64,000 nucleotides of DNA from Pleurocapsa sp. PCC 7327 (lineage in GTDB: Bacteria > Cyanobacteriota > Cyanobacteriia > Cyanobacteriales > Microcystaceae). Below the pieces are notes generated by a model that ran no database searches, was not told where the DNA came from, and saw only the letters and a program-made list of their open reading frames with translations. The stretch covers positions 4,321,001-4,385,000 of the forward strand of contig NC_019689.1 of the NCBI RefSeq assembly GCF_000317025.1. The letters are read 5' to 3'. Position numbers and translations under genes: made by a program. The stretch's first letter is position 1; each line of letters starts with the position of its first letter. Positions 42,013 through 52,327 of the stretch are shown in pieces.

Positions 42013-42351
42013 ATGAGTGCCTACGACAAGATCTATGCGATCGTGCAGCAAATTCCTTTTGGTCGCGTGGCAACTTACGGACAAGTAGCGGAATTAGCCG
42101 GTCTTTACGGACAAGCGCGTTTGGTTGGATATGCACTCTATCAAATCAACTCAAGCGCATCCGAAATTCCTTGGCATCGAGTGGTTAATGCCAAAGGAGA
42201 AATTTCCTATTCGAGTTTGCGACGCGGGGACGATTATCTACAGCGATCGCTCCTAGAAAACGAGGGGATCGAATTTAGTCAAGACGGTAAGATTGACTTG
42301 CGCCACTATCAATGGCAACCTGAAAATCGTCTTTGGTCATTAGCAAGTTAA
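42013..42351 (+). CDS. Alkyltransferase-like protein (ATL, MGMT fold without the active cysteine)
   Basis: A 112-aa protein with the MGMT DNA-binding fold: YDKIYAIVQQIPFGRVATYG and VGYALYQINSS. The position of the alkyl-accepting Cys in PCHRV is Trp here (IPWHRVVNAKGE), the hallmark of ATL proteins. They cannot remove the methyl group from O6-methylguanine but bind it and hand the lesion to nucleotide excision repair. I use the ATG at 42013 and not the TTG at 42007. It is probably co-transcribed with the DUF2227 gene. Confidence 0.92.
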   Translation: MSAYDKIYAIVQQIPFGRVATYGQVAELAGLYGQARLVGYALYQINSSASEIPWHRVVNAKGEISYSSLRRGDDYLQRSLLENEGIEFSQDGKIDLRHYQWQPENRLWSLAS

Positions 42352-42419
42352 ACAAAAACTACAGATTGCCTACTTGGCATTTTTCTATGCCACGATGAGA
42401 GTAAACAAAATCGCTAACC

Positions 42420-42530
42420 ATGACCCTAATCGATACCCATAGTTTTCATACTTTAACCAATATTTTGGGGACGCTTTTGTTTATCGCGTTTATAATTTGG
42501 GCTTTGTGGTTTGCCTCACAAATGGATTAG
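42420..42530 (+). CDS. Putative 36-aa single-span membrane peptide
   Basis: An ATG-to-TAG frame of 36 codons. Residues 14-32 are strongly hydrophobic (LTNILGTLLFIAFIIWALWF) and the tail ends ASQMD. Size and layout resemble the tiny one-helix subunits of photosynthetic and NDH complexes, but I do not recognise this one. It lies alone between the ATL gene and the ABC permease. It may be a real small protein; there is no clear ribosome site. Confidence 0.45.
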   Translation: MTLIDTHSFHTLTNILGTLLFIAFIIWALWFASQMD

Positions 42531-42654
42531 CCCAGTTCGGTAACTTTTGTTGTCTCGATCTTTCTTGAGTGAAGTCAAAATTTGGTCGCCAGTTCCGGAT
42601 TCATCCGTAAGATCGATCCACAATCAATAATCCAAAATCGATTGATTTTCAATC

Positions 42655-43872
42655 ATGGCACTAATTGAAAACACCAAAATGGCTTTCTCAGCGCTGCTAG
42701 CTCATAAACTCCGCAGCAGCTTGACCATGATAGGCATCGCAGTTGGTAATGCTTCCGTTATCGCCATGGTCGCCGTAGGAGAAGGCGCGCAAAAAATGAC
42801 AGCCAAACAATTCGAGTCTCTCGGACCGAAAGTTCTTTACGTCAGTCTCACTGCCCCAAAAATTAGAAGAGTTCTTTCAGAGACGACCAAACCGCTAGTC
42901 CTAGCAGATGCAGAAGCGATCGCGACGCAAGTGCCAACTGTAGCTGGGGTAGCTCCTGAAATTCATTCAAAACAACTATTAACCTATCGCCAGCAATCGA
43001 TCGACAGTCAAATTGTGGGAACGACGGCAAGCTATCTTAACGTTCGCAACTTTAAAATGGCGCGGGGAAGGTTTCTCAGCGCCGTCGATCTCAAGCGCAA
43101 CCATCGCGTCGCGGTACTCGGCGCTGAAATTGCCGAGCGATTGTTCGGCAAGCAAAACCCGGTAGGAAAATCGATTCGTATCAAACAAACAAGTTTTCAA
43201 GTCGTCGGCGTGCTTGCTCCCAAGGGAATGCTATTTGGAACCAATCAAGACGATAAAGCGATCGTTCCTCTAACAACGATGGCGTATCAACTCCTGGGAA
43301 GGACTTCTCCTTACGGAATTCCTCTCAGCGTTATTGCGATTTCGGCTAGAGATAAAAATAGCATCAGTGCCGCTCAGTTTCAGGTAACGAATTTGCTGCG
43401 AGTGCTAGATAAAAATCGACAAGAGGATGCCGTCAATATCTATTCCCAAACGGCTTTGATGGAAACGGCGCAAGAGACCGATCGCGGATTGACGATGATG
43501 CTAGCTGCGATCGCGGGAATTTCTCTATTTGTCGGCGGAATTGGGGTGATGAATATCATGCTGGTTTCGGTGACGGAACGGACGCAGGAAATCGGACTGC
43601 GCAAAGCGATCGGAGCAAAAGAGCGAGATATTCTCTTTCAATTTTTGCTAGAAGCTGTCATTCTAGGAACCACGGGAGGGGTTATCGGCGTTCTTCTGGG
43701 AGTTGGGGGAGTTACCATTACCAGCGCCGTTTCTTCGCTTTACACCAGTCTGTCGCCCATTTCCATCGTCGCGGCGGTAGGCACTTCCGGCACCGTCGGT
43801 CTATTTTTCGGCGTATTGCCTGCAAAAAGAGCCGCCAAACTCGACCCAATCGCTGCCTTGAGAAATTCTTAA
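42655..43872 (+). CDS. ABC transporter permease (MacB/FtsX type)
   Basis: A 405-aa protein with one N-terminal membrane helix (about 17-38, in LRSSLTMIGIAVGNASVIA), a large periplasmic MacB-like core domain (about 45-270) and three C-terminal helices. The FtsX signature GLRKAIGAKERDILFQFLLEA lies in the cytoplasmic loop. MacB-type permeases use mechanical motion to drive efflux with a periplasmic adaptor, not a transport pore. The ATPase and adaptor genes are not adjacent. Start ATG 42655. The cargo is unknown. Confidence 0.9.
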   Translation: MALIENTKMAFSALLAHKLRSSLTMIGIAVGNASVIAMVAVGEGAQKMTAKQFESLGPKVLYVSLTAPKIRRVLSETTKPLVLADAEAIATQVPTVAGVAPEIHSKQLLTYRQQSIDSQIVGTTASYLNVRNFKMARGRFLSAVDLKRNHRVAVLGAEIAERLFGKQNPVGKSIRIKQTSFQVVGVLAPKGMLFGTNQDDKAIVPLTTMAYQLLGRTSPYGIPLSVIAISARDKNSISAAQFQVTNLLRVLDKNRQEDAVNIYSQTALMETAQETDRGLTMMLAAIAGISLFVGGIGVMNIMLVSVTERTQEIGLRKAIGAKERDILFQFLLEAVILGTTGGVIGVLLGVGGVTITSAVSSLYTSLSPISIVAAVGTSGTVGLFFGVLPAKRAAKLDPIAALRNS

Positions 43873-43965
43873 CTCTGGTCGGGTATAATTTTGCTTTATC
43901 TTATCCTGGTTTTTGTGTTAAAAATCCTCAAGCAACATCGATCGGATTAGGGGCTGCAACCATTA

Positions 43966-45471
43966 ATGTTTGATAAAAGAGCGAGCGGTATTTTATTGCA
44001 TCCTACCTGTTTTCCTAGCCGTTTTGGGATTGGCGATCTAGGAGAGGAAGCTTATCGATTTATTGATTTTTTGGCAGATAGCTACCAGCAGATATGGCAA
44101 ATTCTGCCTCTGGGACCGACAGGCTACGGGAATTCTCCTTACTTATCTTATTCGGCGCTAGCTGGCAATCCTCTGCTTATCAGCCCCGAAAAACTGGTAG
44201 AAGATGAGTTGCTCGACGAGGAAGATTTTGCTAACTTGCCGGATTTTCCGTTAGATAGAGTAGATTTTGAATTAGTGACTCAAACCAAGATGCCGCTCCT
44301 TCAAAAAGCGAGCCAGACTTTTAAGCAGGCGGCATCGGCTGAATTACAAGAAGAATTCGAGAAATTTTGCGATCGCCATAGCGATTGGTTAGAGGATTAC
44401 GCCTTATTCATGTCTCTCAAACAATTGTTCGAGGGGGAAAGTTGGAACAAGTGGGATAAAGACATTGCCAAACGAAAACCCGACGCGATCGCCCAATGGA
44501 AAGATCGTCTCGGCGAGTCAATTTTCTTCCAGAAATTCCTGCAATTTCAGTTTTTCCGCCAATGGTCTGCCCTCAAGCAATACGCCAATGAAAAAGGCAT
44601 TAGTATCTTTGGCGATATTCCTATTTACGTCGCCCACGACAGTGTAGACGTTTGGGCAAATCCCGAACTCTTTTGTTTAGATGAAGAAACTGGGGAAGCG
44701 GCCTTGATGGCAGGCGTTCCGCCAGATTATTTCAGCGAGACGGGACAGTTGTGGGGAAATCCCGTTTACGACTGGGAAAAACACCAACAAACCAATTTTG
44801 CCTGGTGGATGCGTCGAGTTGAGGGAATATTGGAGTATGTAGATATCATCCGCATCGATCATTTTCGCGGCTTTGAGGCTTTCTGGGCCGTCCCTCAAGG
44901 CGAAGAAACCGCGATGAATGGAGAATGGATAGAAGCCCCTGGAGAAGCTTTCTTTAACCTGCTCAAGCAAAAATTAGGCAAATTGCCGATTGTTGCCGAA
45001 GATTTGGGCGTAATTACGCCAGAAGTCGAAGCTTTGCGCGATAAGTTTGGCTTTCCAGGCATGAAAATTCTACAATTTGCTTTCGATTCGGATCGCGCCA
45101 ATCCCTTTTTACCTTTCAATTACGTCAATCGCAATTGCATCGTTTATACGGGCACTCACGATAACGATACGACGGTGGGATGGTTTAATGCGCGATCGCC
45201 CGAAGAACAAGCGCGAGTGGTAGACTATTTGGGCTGCATTAGTCCCGATGGTATCCACTGGAGTTTGATTCGCCTCGCCCTCGGTTCGGTTGCCAATCAA
45301 GCCATTTTCCCGTTTCAGGATCTCCTGGGTTTGGGGAACGATGCTCGCATGAATACGCCAAGCGTTCCCGATGGGAATTGGGGCTGGCGCTATCGTGCCG
45401 AAGCGGTAAACTCGGAAGTAGGCGAGCATCTCAAATATTTGACCTATCTCTACGGTCGCGCGCCATACTAA
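43966..45471 (+). CDS. malQ: 4-alpha-glucanotransferase (amylomaltase)
   Basis: A 501-aa GH77 enzyme that moves glucan segments between malto-oligosaccharides, recycling glycogen breakdown products. The N-terminus, RASGILLHPTCFPSRFGIGD, and WQILPLGPTGYGNSPY are family signatures. The nucleophile Asp lies in IIRIDHFRGF and the acid/base Glu in VAEDLGVITP. The third carboxylate is in YTGTHDNDTT. Length is normal. The ATG at 43966 follows the permease by 93 bp. A strong hairpin at 45508 lies downstream. Confident. Confidence 0.96.
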   Translation: MFDKRASGILLHPTCFPSRFGIGDLGEEAYRFIDFLADSYQQIWQILPLGPTGYGNSPYLSYSALAGNPLLISPEKLVEDELLDEEDFANLPDFPLDRVDFELVTQTKMPLLQKASQTFKQAASAELQEEFEKFCDRHSDWLEDYALFMSLKQLFEGESWNKWDKDIAKRKPDAIAQWKDRLGESIFFQKFLQFQFFRQWSALKQYANEKGISIFGDIPIYVAHDSVDVWANPELFCLDEETGEAALMAGVPPDYFSETGQLWGNPVYDWEKHQQTNFAWWMRRVEGILEYVDIIRIDHFRGFEAFWAVPQGEETAMNGEWIEAPGEAFFNLLKQKLGKLPIVAEDLGVITPEVEALRDKFGFPGMKILQFAFDSDRANPFLPFNYVNRNCIVYTGTHDNDTTVGWFNARSPEEQARVVDYLGCISPDGIHWSLIRLALGSVANQAIFPFQDLLGLGNDARMNTPSVPDGNWGWRYRAEAVNSEVGEHLKYLTYLYGRAPY

Positions 45472-45507
45472 TTAGTCGTCCCTGAAAAATTTTTAATCTT
45501 ACAAAGT

Positions 45508-45532
45508 GGTGCGCTACAAACTGTAACGCACC
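45508..45532 (+). terminator. Hairpin after malQ
   Basis: GGTGCG and TACA face TGTA and CGCACC with a small loop, an imperfect 10-bp stem. No U-run follows in either direction, so it may be a repeat or a weak terminator between the converging malQ and kinase genes. Confidence 0.4.
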
Positions 45533-45559
45533 ATACTAATTACTAATCAATAAAAAATA

Positions 45560-46552
45560 TCAGCGCAGACTGGCAATTAGAAATTGCATTTCTTGTGCCT
45601 CTAATCTCGGACCAAAACGAGTCACAATTCGAGAGGCAGCCAGAGAAGCCAACTTGCCTGCTTCGGCATAGCTCATGCCGTGAGTAATCCCGTAGAGAAA
45701 AGCCCCCGCATACATATCGCCAGCGCCAACGGTATCGATCGCCTGCACTTTAACTGCATCGATCTCGATAAGCTTTTGACCGTCATAAATCAGAGAACCT
45801 TTCGCGCCACGGGTAATAGCAAAGCTTTTGGCTAAGGTTTTGAAGTATTCTAGCGCTTGAGAAAGCGCGTTAGTTTTAGCCATTTTGAGCGCTTCAGCTT
45901 CATTGGCAAAAACCAAATCCAACCCCGAACCGATAACTTTCAGAAGTCCCTCTTGAAAAAATTCCACCATATTGGGATCGGATAAAGACAAAGCCGTTTT
46001 CACCCCAGCCTGTTGAGCGATTTCGCGGGCTTTAATGGCTGCGGCTTTCGCAGTAGGCGAAGAGACGAGATAGCCTTCCGCATATAGATATTCCGACTCG
46101 ACTAGCGCTTCTGGAACGATTTCCACTTCGGATAGGTTTGCCGTGATGCCTAAAAACGTATTCATGGTGCGATCGGCATCTGGAGTAACCAAGACCAGAC
46201 ATTTTCCCGTAATCCCGTTTTCCTCATCGCCGTTGTGGGAATTGGTATCCAATCCGCAGCGGCGTAAGTCTTCCAGATAAAAATAACCGCTCTCATCCTT
46301 GGCGACTTTACAAGAATAAAAGCCTTTACCCCCTAACTGAGCGATCGCGACCATCGTGTTCGCTGCCGAACCGCCACTGCTTTTTTTACAGCGCAAACCG
46401 TCTACTTGCGCCATGATTTCTGTTTGACGCGCTTCGTCCACCAACGTCATGACCCCTTTATCAATCTTCAACTGTTGCAGGAATTCGGGGGTGACTTCAA
46501 ATTCCATATCGACTAAAGCATTACCAATTCCGTATACGTGATATTTACCCAT
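45560..46552 (-). CDS. PfkB-family carbohydrate/adenosine kinase
   Basis: A 330-aa ribokinase-like enzyme. The N-terminal [13 protein letters not shown] and [16 protein letters not shown] give the substrate-binding strands. The C-terminal signature [16 protein letters not shown] includes the catalytic Asp and the anion hole. Adenosine kinase and sugar kinases share this fold. The [14 protein letters not shown] start resembles the adenosine-kinase-like group in cyanobacteria, but the substrate is uncertain. Start ATG 46552. The gene lies downstream of rplY on the same strand, separated from it by a terminator. Confidence 0.88.
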   Translation of the reverse strand: MGKYHVYGIGNALVDMEFEVTPEFLQQLKIDKGVMTLVDEARQTEIMAQVDGLRCKKSSGGSAANTMVAIAQLGGKGFYSCKVAKDESGYFYLEDLRRCGLDTNSHNGDEENGITGKCLVLVTPDADRTMNTFLGITANLSEVEIVPEALVESEYLYAEGYLVSSPTAKAAAIKAREIAQQAGVKTALSLSDPNMVEFFQEGLLKVIGSGLDLVFANEAEALKMAKTNALSQALEYFKTLAKSFAITRGAKGSLIYDGQKLIEIDAVKVQAIDTVGAGDMYAGAFLYGITHGMSYAEAGKLASLAASRIVTRFGPRLEAQEMQFLIASLR

Positions 46553-46603
46553 AAACTTCTATCGTTTGAGAGGAATTTTTCTAGATATTAAGGAATAAAG
46601 TGC

Positions 46604-46633
46604 AAAAAAACCAGGGAACATCTGTCTCCCTGG
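46604..46633 (-). terminator. Intrinsic terminator after rplY
   Basis: On the minus strand CCAGGGA pairs with TCCCTGG around a 9-base loop and is followed by TTTTTTT. This is a clean rho-independent terminator 26 bp past the rplY stop codon. Confidence 0.88.
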
Positions 46634-46658
46634 TTTGAGAAAGAAATAACAAGAAACT

Positions 46659-47264
46659 TTAGGATTCCTTAGTCGTTTCTTCAGCTGCGACTGTTACTTC
46701 TTCTGCCATGACAGCGGGAGCAAGAATGGAGAGAACAGTTGCATTGGGATCGTCTGTTGCGACTACTCCTTCTGGCAACGCTAGCTCGCTCACTTGTACG
46801 CTATCGCCAATATAGAGATTGGAAATATCGATCTCGATGGATGCCGGGATGCGATCGGGAGCGCATTCTACCGTTAGTTCGGTCAGCATTTGCTCTAGAA
46901 TCCCACCCTGTTTGACTCCGGGTGCGTCTCCAACTGGGTTGAGAGGCACCGTCACCTCAATGCTGGCGTGAGCAGCAACCGAGAAAAAGCTGAGATGGTA
47001 AAGCGTCTTTTTCCAAGGATGAGCTTGAACCTCTCTGATCAAGACTTTTCCATTCCAAGGGAGATCGGGAATTTGGAGGTCAACTAAGGTATTGTTGACA
47101 AAAGCTCGTCGAAGTAAAAAATATGCGTCTTTCTCGTTGATAGTTAAAGAGACGGATTCGGCACCTTGGTGTCCGTATAAAGCGGCAGGAATCAATCCTT
47201 GACGGCGAAGTGCGTTTGGTTTACTGCCTTCTGGTCTTTTACGACATTCAACTGTAACTGACAT
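46659..47264 (-). CDS. rplY: 50S ribosomal protein L25 (long CTC form)
   Basis: A 201-aa L25. The N-terminal 5S-rRNA-binding domain (about 1-90) includes KPNALRRQGLIPAALYG and the C-terminal TL5/CTC extension (about 95-190) carries VPLNPVGDAPGVKQGGILEQ. L25 binds 5S rRNA in the central protuberance. The C-terminus is acidic, ending EETTKES. I start at the ATG 47264 and not the TTG 47273. Order rplY after purA, on the same strand, is common in cyanobacteria. A terminator follows. Confidence 0.93.
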   Translation of the reverse strand: MSVTVECRKRPEGSKPNALRRQGLIPAALYGHQGAESVSLTINEKDAYFLLRRAFVNNTLVDLQIPDLPWNGKVLIREVQAHPWKKTLYHLSFFSVAAHASIEVTVPLNPVGDAPGVKQGGILEQMLTELTVECAPDRIPASIEIDISNLYIGDSVQVSELALPEGVVATDDPNATVLSILAPAVMAEEVTVAAEETTKES

Positions 47265-47273
47265 AGGATTCAA

Positions 47274-47325
47274 TAGTTAGTAGTAGTTAGTGGTTAGTAG
47301 TTAGTAGTAGTTAGCTAGTAGCCAA
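47274..47325. repeat. Heptamer-type tandem repeat
   Basis: A tract of TTAGTAG/TTAGTGG units in the rplY-purA gap. It belongs to the same short-repeat family as 11075, 18240 and 51045. Confidence 0.6.
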
Positions 47326-47332
47326 TCGCTGA

Positions 47333-48697
<1,365 letters not shown>

Positions 48698-48764
48698 TCA
48701 CACAAACTACAATTATCTCTAGCTGAGGTCATGAGTGTCAACCTTTTTGGGAGAAGAGTTCAGC

Positions 48765-50831
48765 TCAAAAGGGAATGTCATCTTCATCGGTGAAATTGCT
48801 CAAATCCAGTCGCTGTGGGGTCGGGGGAGATTCCTCTAAATCCGGCTTGGTTTCTTGAAGGGGTTGGGAAACCCGAAGATCTGCTGCTTTCTCATTGGTT
48901 GTGGGAAATTCGTCATTGATAGGGCGATCCAGGTGGACGATTTCTCCCTCAAAACACTTAGCTAAGCTTTCAGCCGCTTTCTGAAGCTCATCTTCGCAAG
49001 AAAACTCTGAAGTCGAGCCATTCTTTATTGCAAGAGATGGGGAAATACCAAGAGAACCAGGTCGGGTTTCCTTCCTGCCATTATTATTGATGCTCTGCTC
49101 GGATCTGACAGAAGAGAGAGACTGTTGCTGCGATATTTTTTCTGGTTGGGCTGCTGTTGGTTGGCTTATCGGTTGCGATTCTATAATTTTTGAGGACTCA
49201 TTGGCAGTCGAACTTGAGGAATGGCGATTTTCCCCATTTTCCTTTCTTTCCATCCCCGCGTCAGAATTAGATAACTCTTCTGAATGCGACTCAGGAGCCG
49301 TTGGTACTGCGACTTGAAAATGAACCTTAACTCGATGGTGACAAACAGCCTGAAAAGCTGCTTCAATTTCAGTCAGTTTATCCCTCGCCAGTCCGAGTAA
49401 ACGCTCGTTTTTAACTCCAATCCAAGCGACGTTTTCGTCTAAACTAATTAGATGACAATGCGAACGGAGCAAAGCTTGGGTAAATATTTGAAGGCGCTCT
49501 AATAATGCTTGCCAAATTTGCGTTTGAGAAATTGAGTCGGCAACGGGAACTGGCGCAGCAGGAGAGTCTATTGCTTGAGGTGCGGGAGTGGGTAATTGCG
49601 ATCGCGGTTTTTCCTGTGGCGGCATGGATGGAGTCGTTGCCATAGAATTGCTAGCAGAAGGCTGTAGCTGCGTTGCTCGACGAGAGAGCGCGATTTCTGA
49701 GCTAGTTGGCGGTTGTCCGACGACGGCTCCCCCAGGATGATAAGCAGATGGCAATAATCCCAGTAAGGTAACTTCTAGCCACAGGCGCGGTTGAGTGGTG
49801 TTTTTTAGTTGTGCCTCGCTGTCTTTGAGGTGCTGTTGTCCTCGCAGAATTGCGTTCAATTCCCAGCGTTGCGCTTCCTGGCACAATTGCTGCCAAGTTG
49901 ACGAGGTAACGGCAACCATATCGGGACGGTTGGGTGCAGTTTTGGCAATGAGAAGATTGAGGTAAAAATTGGCTAAATTTTGCAAGATGACTAAGGGTTC
50001 TCGACCTCGGTTCATTAAGTGGCGGCATTGTTCTAGCACAGCTTCTGCCTTATCTGAAGCAATCGCGCGCAGCAACTTTAGTAAATCCCGTTCGGCGACA
50101 GAACCGACTAAATCCCAAACGCGATCGGGGGTGATTTTACCCGACAATAAACTTAATTGATCCAACAAACTTTGAGCATCTCTCAATCCGCCATTGGCAA
50201 TTTGTGCGACTAAAATAATCGCTTCGTCATTAATCTCGATATTTTCTTGGCTGGCAATGTACTTTAGATGGGCTACCATCGACTCTAAAGGAATCCGCCG
50301 AAAATCAAAGCGCTGGCAGCGAGAAATAATCGTAGGCAAAACTCGCTGGGGATCGGTAGTGGCAAGGATAAAGATTACCCGTTCTGGCGGTTCTTCTAAG
50401 GTTTTTAGCAAGGCATTAAACGCGGCAGTGCTGAGCATATGGCATTCATCGATCGCATAAACCTTGTAGCGACACTGTACCGGGGCAAATTGCGCTCTTT
50501 CGATGAGATCGCGGATGTTATCGACTCCCGTATTACTGGCTGCGTCAATCTCGATCGCGTCTAAGGCAGAACCCCGCGCGATCGCCCGACAAACCTCGCA
50601 TTTTCCGCATGGCGTTGGCGTTGGTCGCTCGCTTGACAGACAATTGAGAGATTTCGTCAAAATTCTTGCTGAAGATGTCTTCCCCGTTCCCCTCGGTCCC
50701 GCAAATAGATAGGCAGGTGCAATTCGTTGGCTGACAATGGCATTGGTCAAGGTAGTCGCGATCGCTTCCTGTCCCACCAGGTCAGCAAAGGTTTGAGGGC
50801 GGTATTTGTGATGCAGAGGTTCGTAAGACAT
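48765..50831 (-). CDS. dnaX: DNA polymerase III subunit gamma/tau
   Basis: A 688-aa clamp-loader ATPase. The AAA+ core shows Walker A GPRGTGKTSSA (about 45-55), zinc cysteines (CGKCEVC), the DECHMLS Walker B region, LEEPPERVIFILATTD and the SRC motif in IISRCQRF. The C-terminal third is Pro/Ser/Gln-rich and probably flexible, ending FTDEDDIPF. Some cyanobacterial dnaX genes carry an intein, and none is present here. Start ATG 50831. It is separated from purA by about 90 bp on the same strand. Confidence 0.96.
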   Translation of the reverse strand: MSYEPLHHKYRPQTFADLVGQEAIATTLTNAIVSQRIAPAYLFAGPRGTGKTSSARILTKSLNCLSSERPTPTPCGKCEVCRAIARGSALDAIEIDAASNTGVDNIRDLIERAQFAPVQCRYKVYAIDECHMLSTAAFNALLKTLEEPPERVIFILATTDPQRVLPTIISRCQRFDFRRIPLESMVAHLKYIASQENIEINDEAIILVAQIANGGLRDAQSLLDQLSLLSGKITPDRVWDLVGSVAERDLLKLLRAIASDKAEAVLEQCRHLMNRGREPLVILQNLANFYLNLLIAKTAPNRPDMVAVTSSTWQQLCQEAQRWELNAILRGQQHLKDSEAQLKNTTQPRLWLEVTLLGLLPSAYHPGGAVVGQPPTSSEIALSRRATQLQPSASNSMATTPSMPPQEKPRSQLPTPAPQAIDSPAAPVPVADSISQTQIWQALLERLQIFTQALLRSHCHLISLDENVAWIGVKNERLLGLARDKLTEIEAAFQAVCHHRVKVHFQVAVPTAPESHSEELSNSDAGMERKENGENRHSSSSTANESSKIIESQPISQPTAAQPEKISQQQSLSSVRSEQSINNNGRKETRPGSLGISPSLAIKNGSTSEFSCEDELQKAAESLAKCFEGEIVHLDRPINDEFPTTNEKAADLRVSQPLQETKPDLEESPPTPQRLDLSNFTDEDDIPF

Positions 50832-50859
50832 ATATCAGTGACCAGCGATCGCTAACCAG

Positions 50860-50958
50860 TTATATCAAATCCATTTAATTAGTCATAATATGTAGTGCGA
50901 CCATCTTGGTCGCGAGCGGGACTTGTTATTGTGGTCGTTCAACCGGATTTGATATTAT
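50860..50958. repeat. MITE-like element, copy B
   Basis: About 99 bp bounded by TTATATCAAATCC and GGATTTGATATTAT, a near-perfect inverted repeat. It matches the reverse of 8046-8208 but lacks most of that copy's interior. It starts 29 bp upstream of dnaX. Confidence 0.7.
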
Positions 50959-50989
50959 CGGTGATTCGATTTTGGTCGCCGTTGTGCTG

Positions 50990-51190
50990 AAAGTTAATGC
51001 AAGCGGCGTGCGGCGACTGCGTTCTCCAGATTTTAGATTTAGGAGTAGTTAGTAGGAATTGGTCAGTTGTCTTTTGTCATTGGTCATTGGTCATTTGTTA
51101 GTGGTTAGCCTTGTTTCCCTTCTCCCCCTGCCTCCAACACTTCCCGCACTCCCCACCCCCCTCTGTCCTTCCCGTGCTTTTGTTATCTGC
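50990..51190. repeat. Composite low-complexity repeat tract
   Basis: Includes TTAGTAG heptamers, TCATTGG heptamers (three in a row near 51075) and the C-rich TTCCCGCACTCCCCACC block. The same parts appear inverted at 18195-18404. No coding sequence. Confidence 0.55.
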
Positions 51191-51272
51191 TCACGGGGGA
51201 GTTCTATTATCCTACGTACCATCCCGCAATAGATCGGAACAAATGTATTATATCAAGGGCATCTTCAATCTC

Positions 51273-51390
51273 AAAAAAAAACCTCAGTTTTTACCGAGGT
51301 TAGGATAGGAGAACTCAATGTCAATGGGAGATAACAAAACTATGAACCCTTTGCTCGATCTTAAAAAATTTAAGCTCCAAGCAGGGTTAT
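51273..51390 (-). ncRNA. Candidate small RNA with promoter and terminator
   Basis: On the minus strand a TATAAT (51402-51397) is followed by a stem-forming region in which AACCC-x-GCT pairs with AGC-AAA-GGGTT and inner CTTAAA pairs with TTTAAG. A C/U-rich single-stranded stretch with TTCTCC follows. The RNA ends at a textbook terminator, AACCTCGG-(loop)-CTGAGGTT plus nine U (51301-51273). No frame of useful length exists. A good -35 is lacking (TTGTTA at 19 bp). The size, about 118 nt, suits a regulatory RNA. No family name can be given. Confidence 0.55.
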
Positions 51391-51754
51391 TGTCATATTA
51401 TAAACAAAAGTAACAATTATGTAACAAAATATCTATAAGAATTGACAAATCGCAATTTATTCTATATGGATTGACATGCTAGAGGAAGTTAAAAACTAGC
51501 GATCGCTCATCCGCTCATCAAGCCTGACCTAAGCGAAGTCCATCAAGCTCAAAACTACATATAACTTCGTAAAAATACAAACAAGCGACAGAAAAAACAA
51601 AGTAATCTAACAATCCCTCAATAATTATTTCGATTGGGTGTCAATCTCTAATTCGGTCGAGATAATCAAGGATAAGTAAAGACCGAATTAATTTCTTCTC
51701 TGGCACCACGAAAATTTAATCAAAGTTCTCAAGCAGAATAGGAGAGAAAAAAAT

Positions 51755-51907
51755 ATGACTATTACTAATTTTTTACAAAACTTTGTTCAATATCTTACAG
51801 AAGCTTTTGCTCGAATTTTTGGTCCCAATGACGATGAATATCCTAGCATTGGCATACAACCATTTGAAGGAGAACCTTACGAGCGAGCTTCAGAAGCAGA
51901 GTGGTGA
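51755..51907 (+). CDS. Small acidic protein (50 aa), unknown
   Basis: An ATG at 51755 with AGGAG 11 bases upstream opens a 50-residue frame: MTITNFLQNFVQYLTEAF, then ARIFGPNDDEYPSIGIQPFE and the tail GEPYERASEAEW. The N-terminal half is an amphipathic helix and the C-terminal half is acidic and probably extended. A strong terminator lies 45 bp downstream, so it is probably a one-gene transcript. The wording feels like a conserved cyanobacterial small protein, but I cannot name it. No transport or processing signal. Confidence 0.65.
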   Translation: MTITNFLQNFVQYLTEAFARIFGPNDDEYPSIGIQPFEGEPYERASEAEW

Positions 51908-51951
51908 TCTTTCAAAATCAAAAAGGCAGTTTTACGGAGTTTTTTTAGATA

Positions 51952-51985
51952 AACACCTTGGATAATCTTCTTATCCAAGGTGTTT
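51952..51985 (+). terminator. Intrinsic terminator after the 50-aa gene
   Basis: AACACCTTGGATAA pairs perfectly with TTATCCAAGGTGTT over 14 bp around a TCTTC loop and ends in TTTTC. Very stable. Confidence 0.88.
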
Positions 51986-52030
51986 TCAGTATTTATTTAT
52001 TATGTTATGTTTAGCTAGCTAAAACAAGGG

Positions 52031-52240
52031 TTGACACGTTTGCTATCTACGACCGTTCTGATAGAGAGTTTAGTCTCCCTTCGATAGCAATAAAGTGGAG
52101 GAAGCGATAAAAACTCCACACCGCTTTTATAAGGTTTGTTTATTATCTCCACCGCCTACACGTTTGACATCGCTCTCCTTCAACGTATAGTAAGGGAACA
52201 CAACGGCAAAACTTCCCTACGGTGCTTTTATATCTTGTTA
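52031..52240 (+). other. Two hairpin units with possible promoters, unexplained
   Basis: Unit 1 near 52094-52132 has GTGGAG pairing with CTCCAC, while AAGCG in the loop can pair with CGCTT after the stem (an H-type pseudoknot shape). Unit 2 near 52192-52230 has AGGGAA pairing with TTCCCT and a similar ACGGTGCTTTTATA tail. Both are preceded by an ACACGTTTG word, and unit 2 by TTGACA (52164) and TATAGT (52186) spaced 16 bp. No gene fits. Could be duplicated small RNAs. Confidence 0.35.
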
Positions 52241-52327
52241 TCGAAGTAACTCGCTCTCCTACCATCAATCTTAAGTCAGATTCAAAAATCTCGATCCATG
52301 AGTTACAAAATATGAATTAAAAAAATC

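Noticed and set aside
48765..50831. An intein in dnaX, as in some cyanobacteria
   Set aside because: The ATPase domain reads through without insertion and the frame has normal length.
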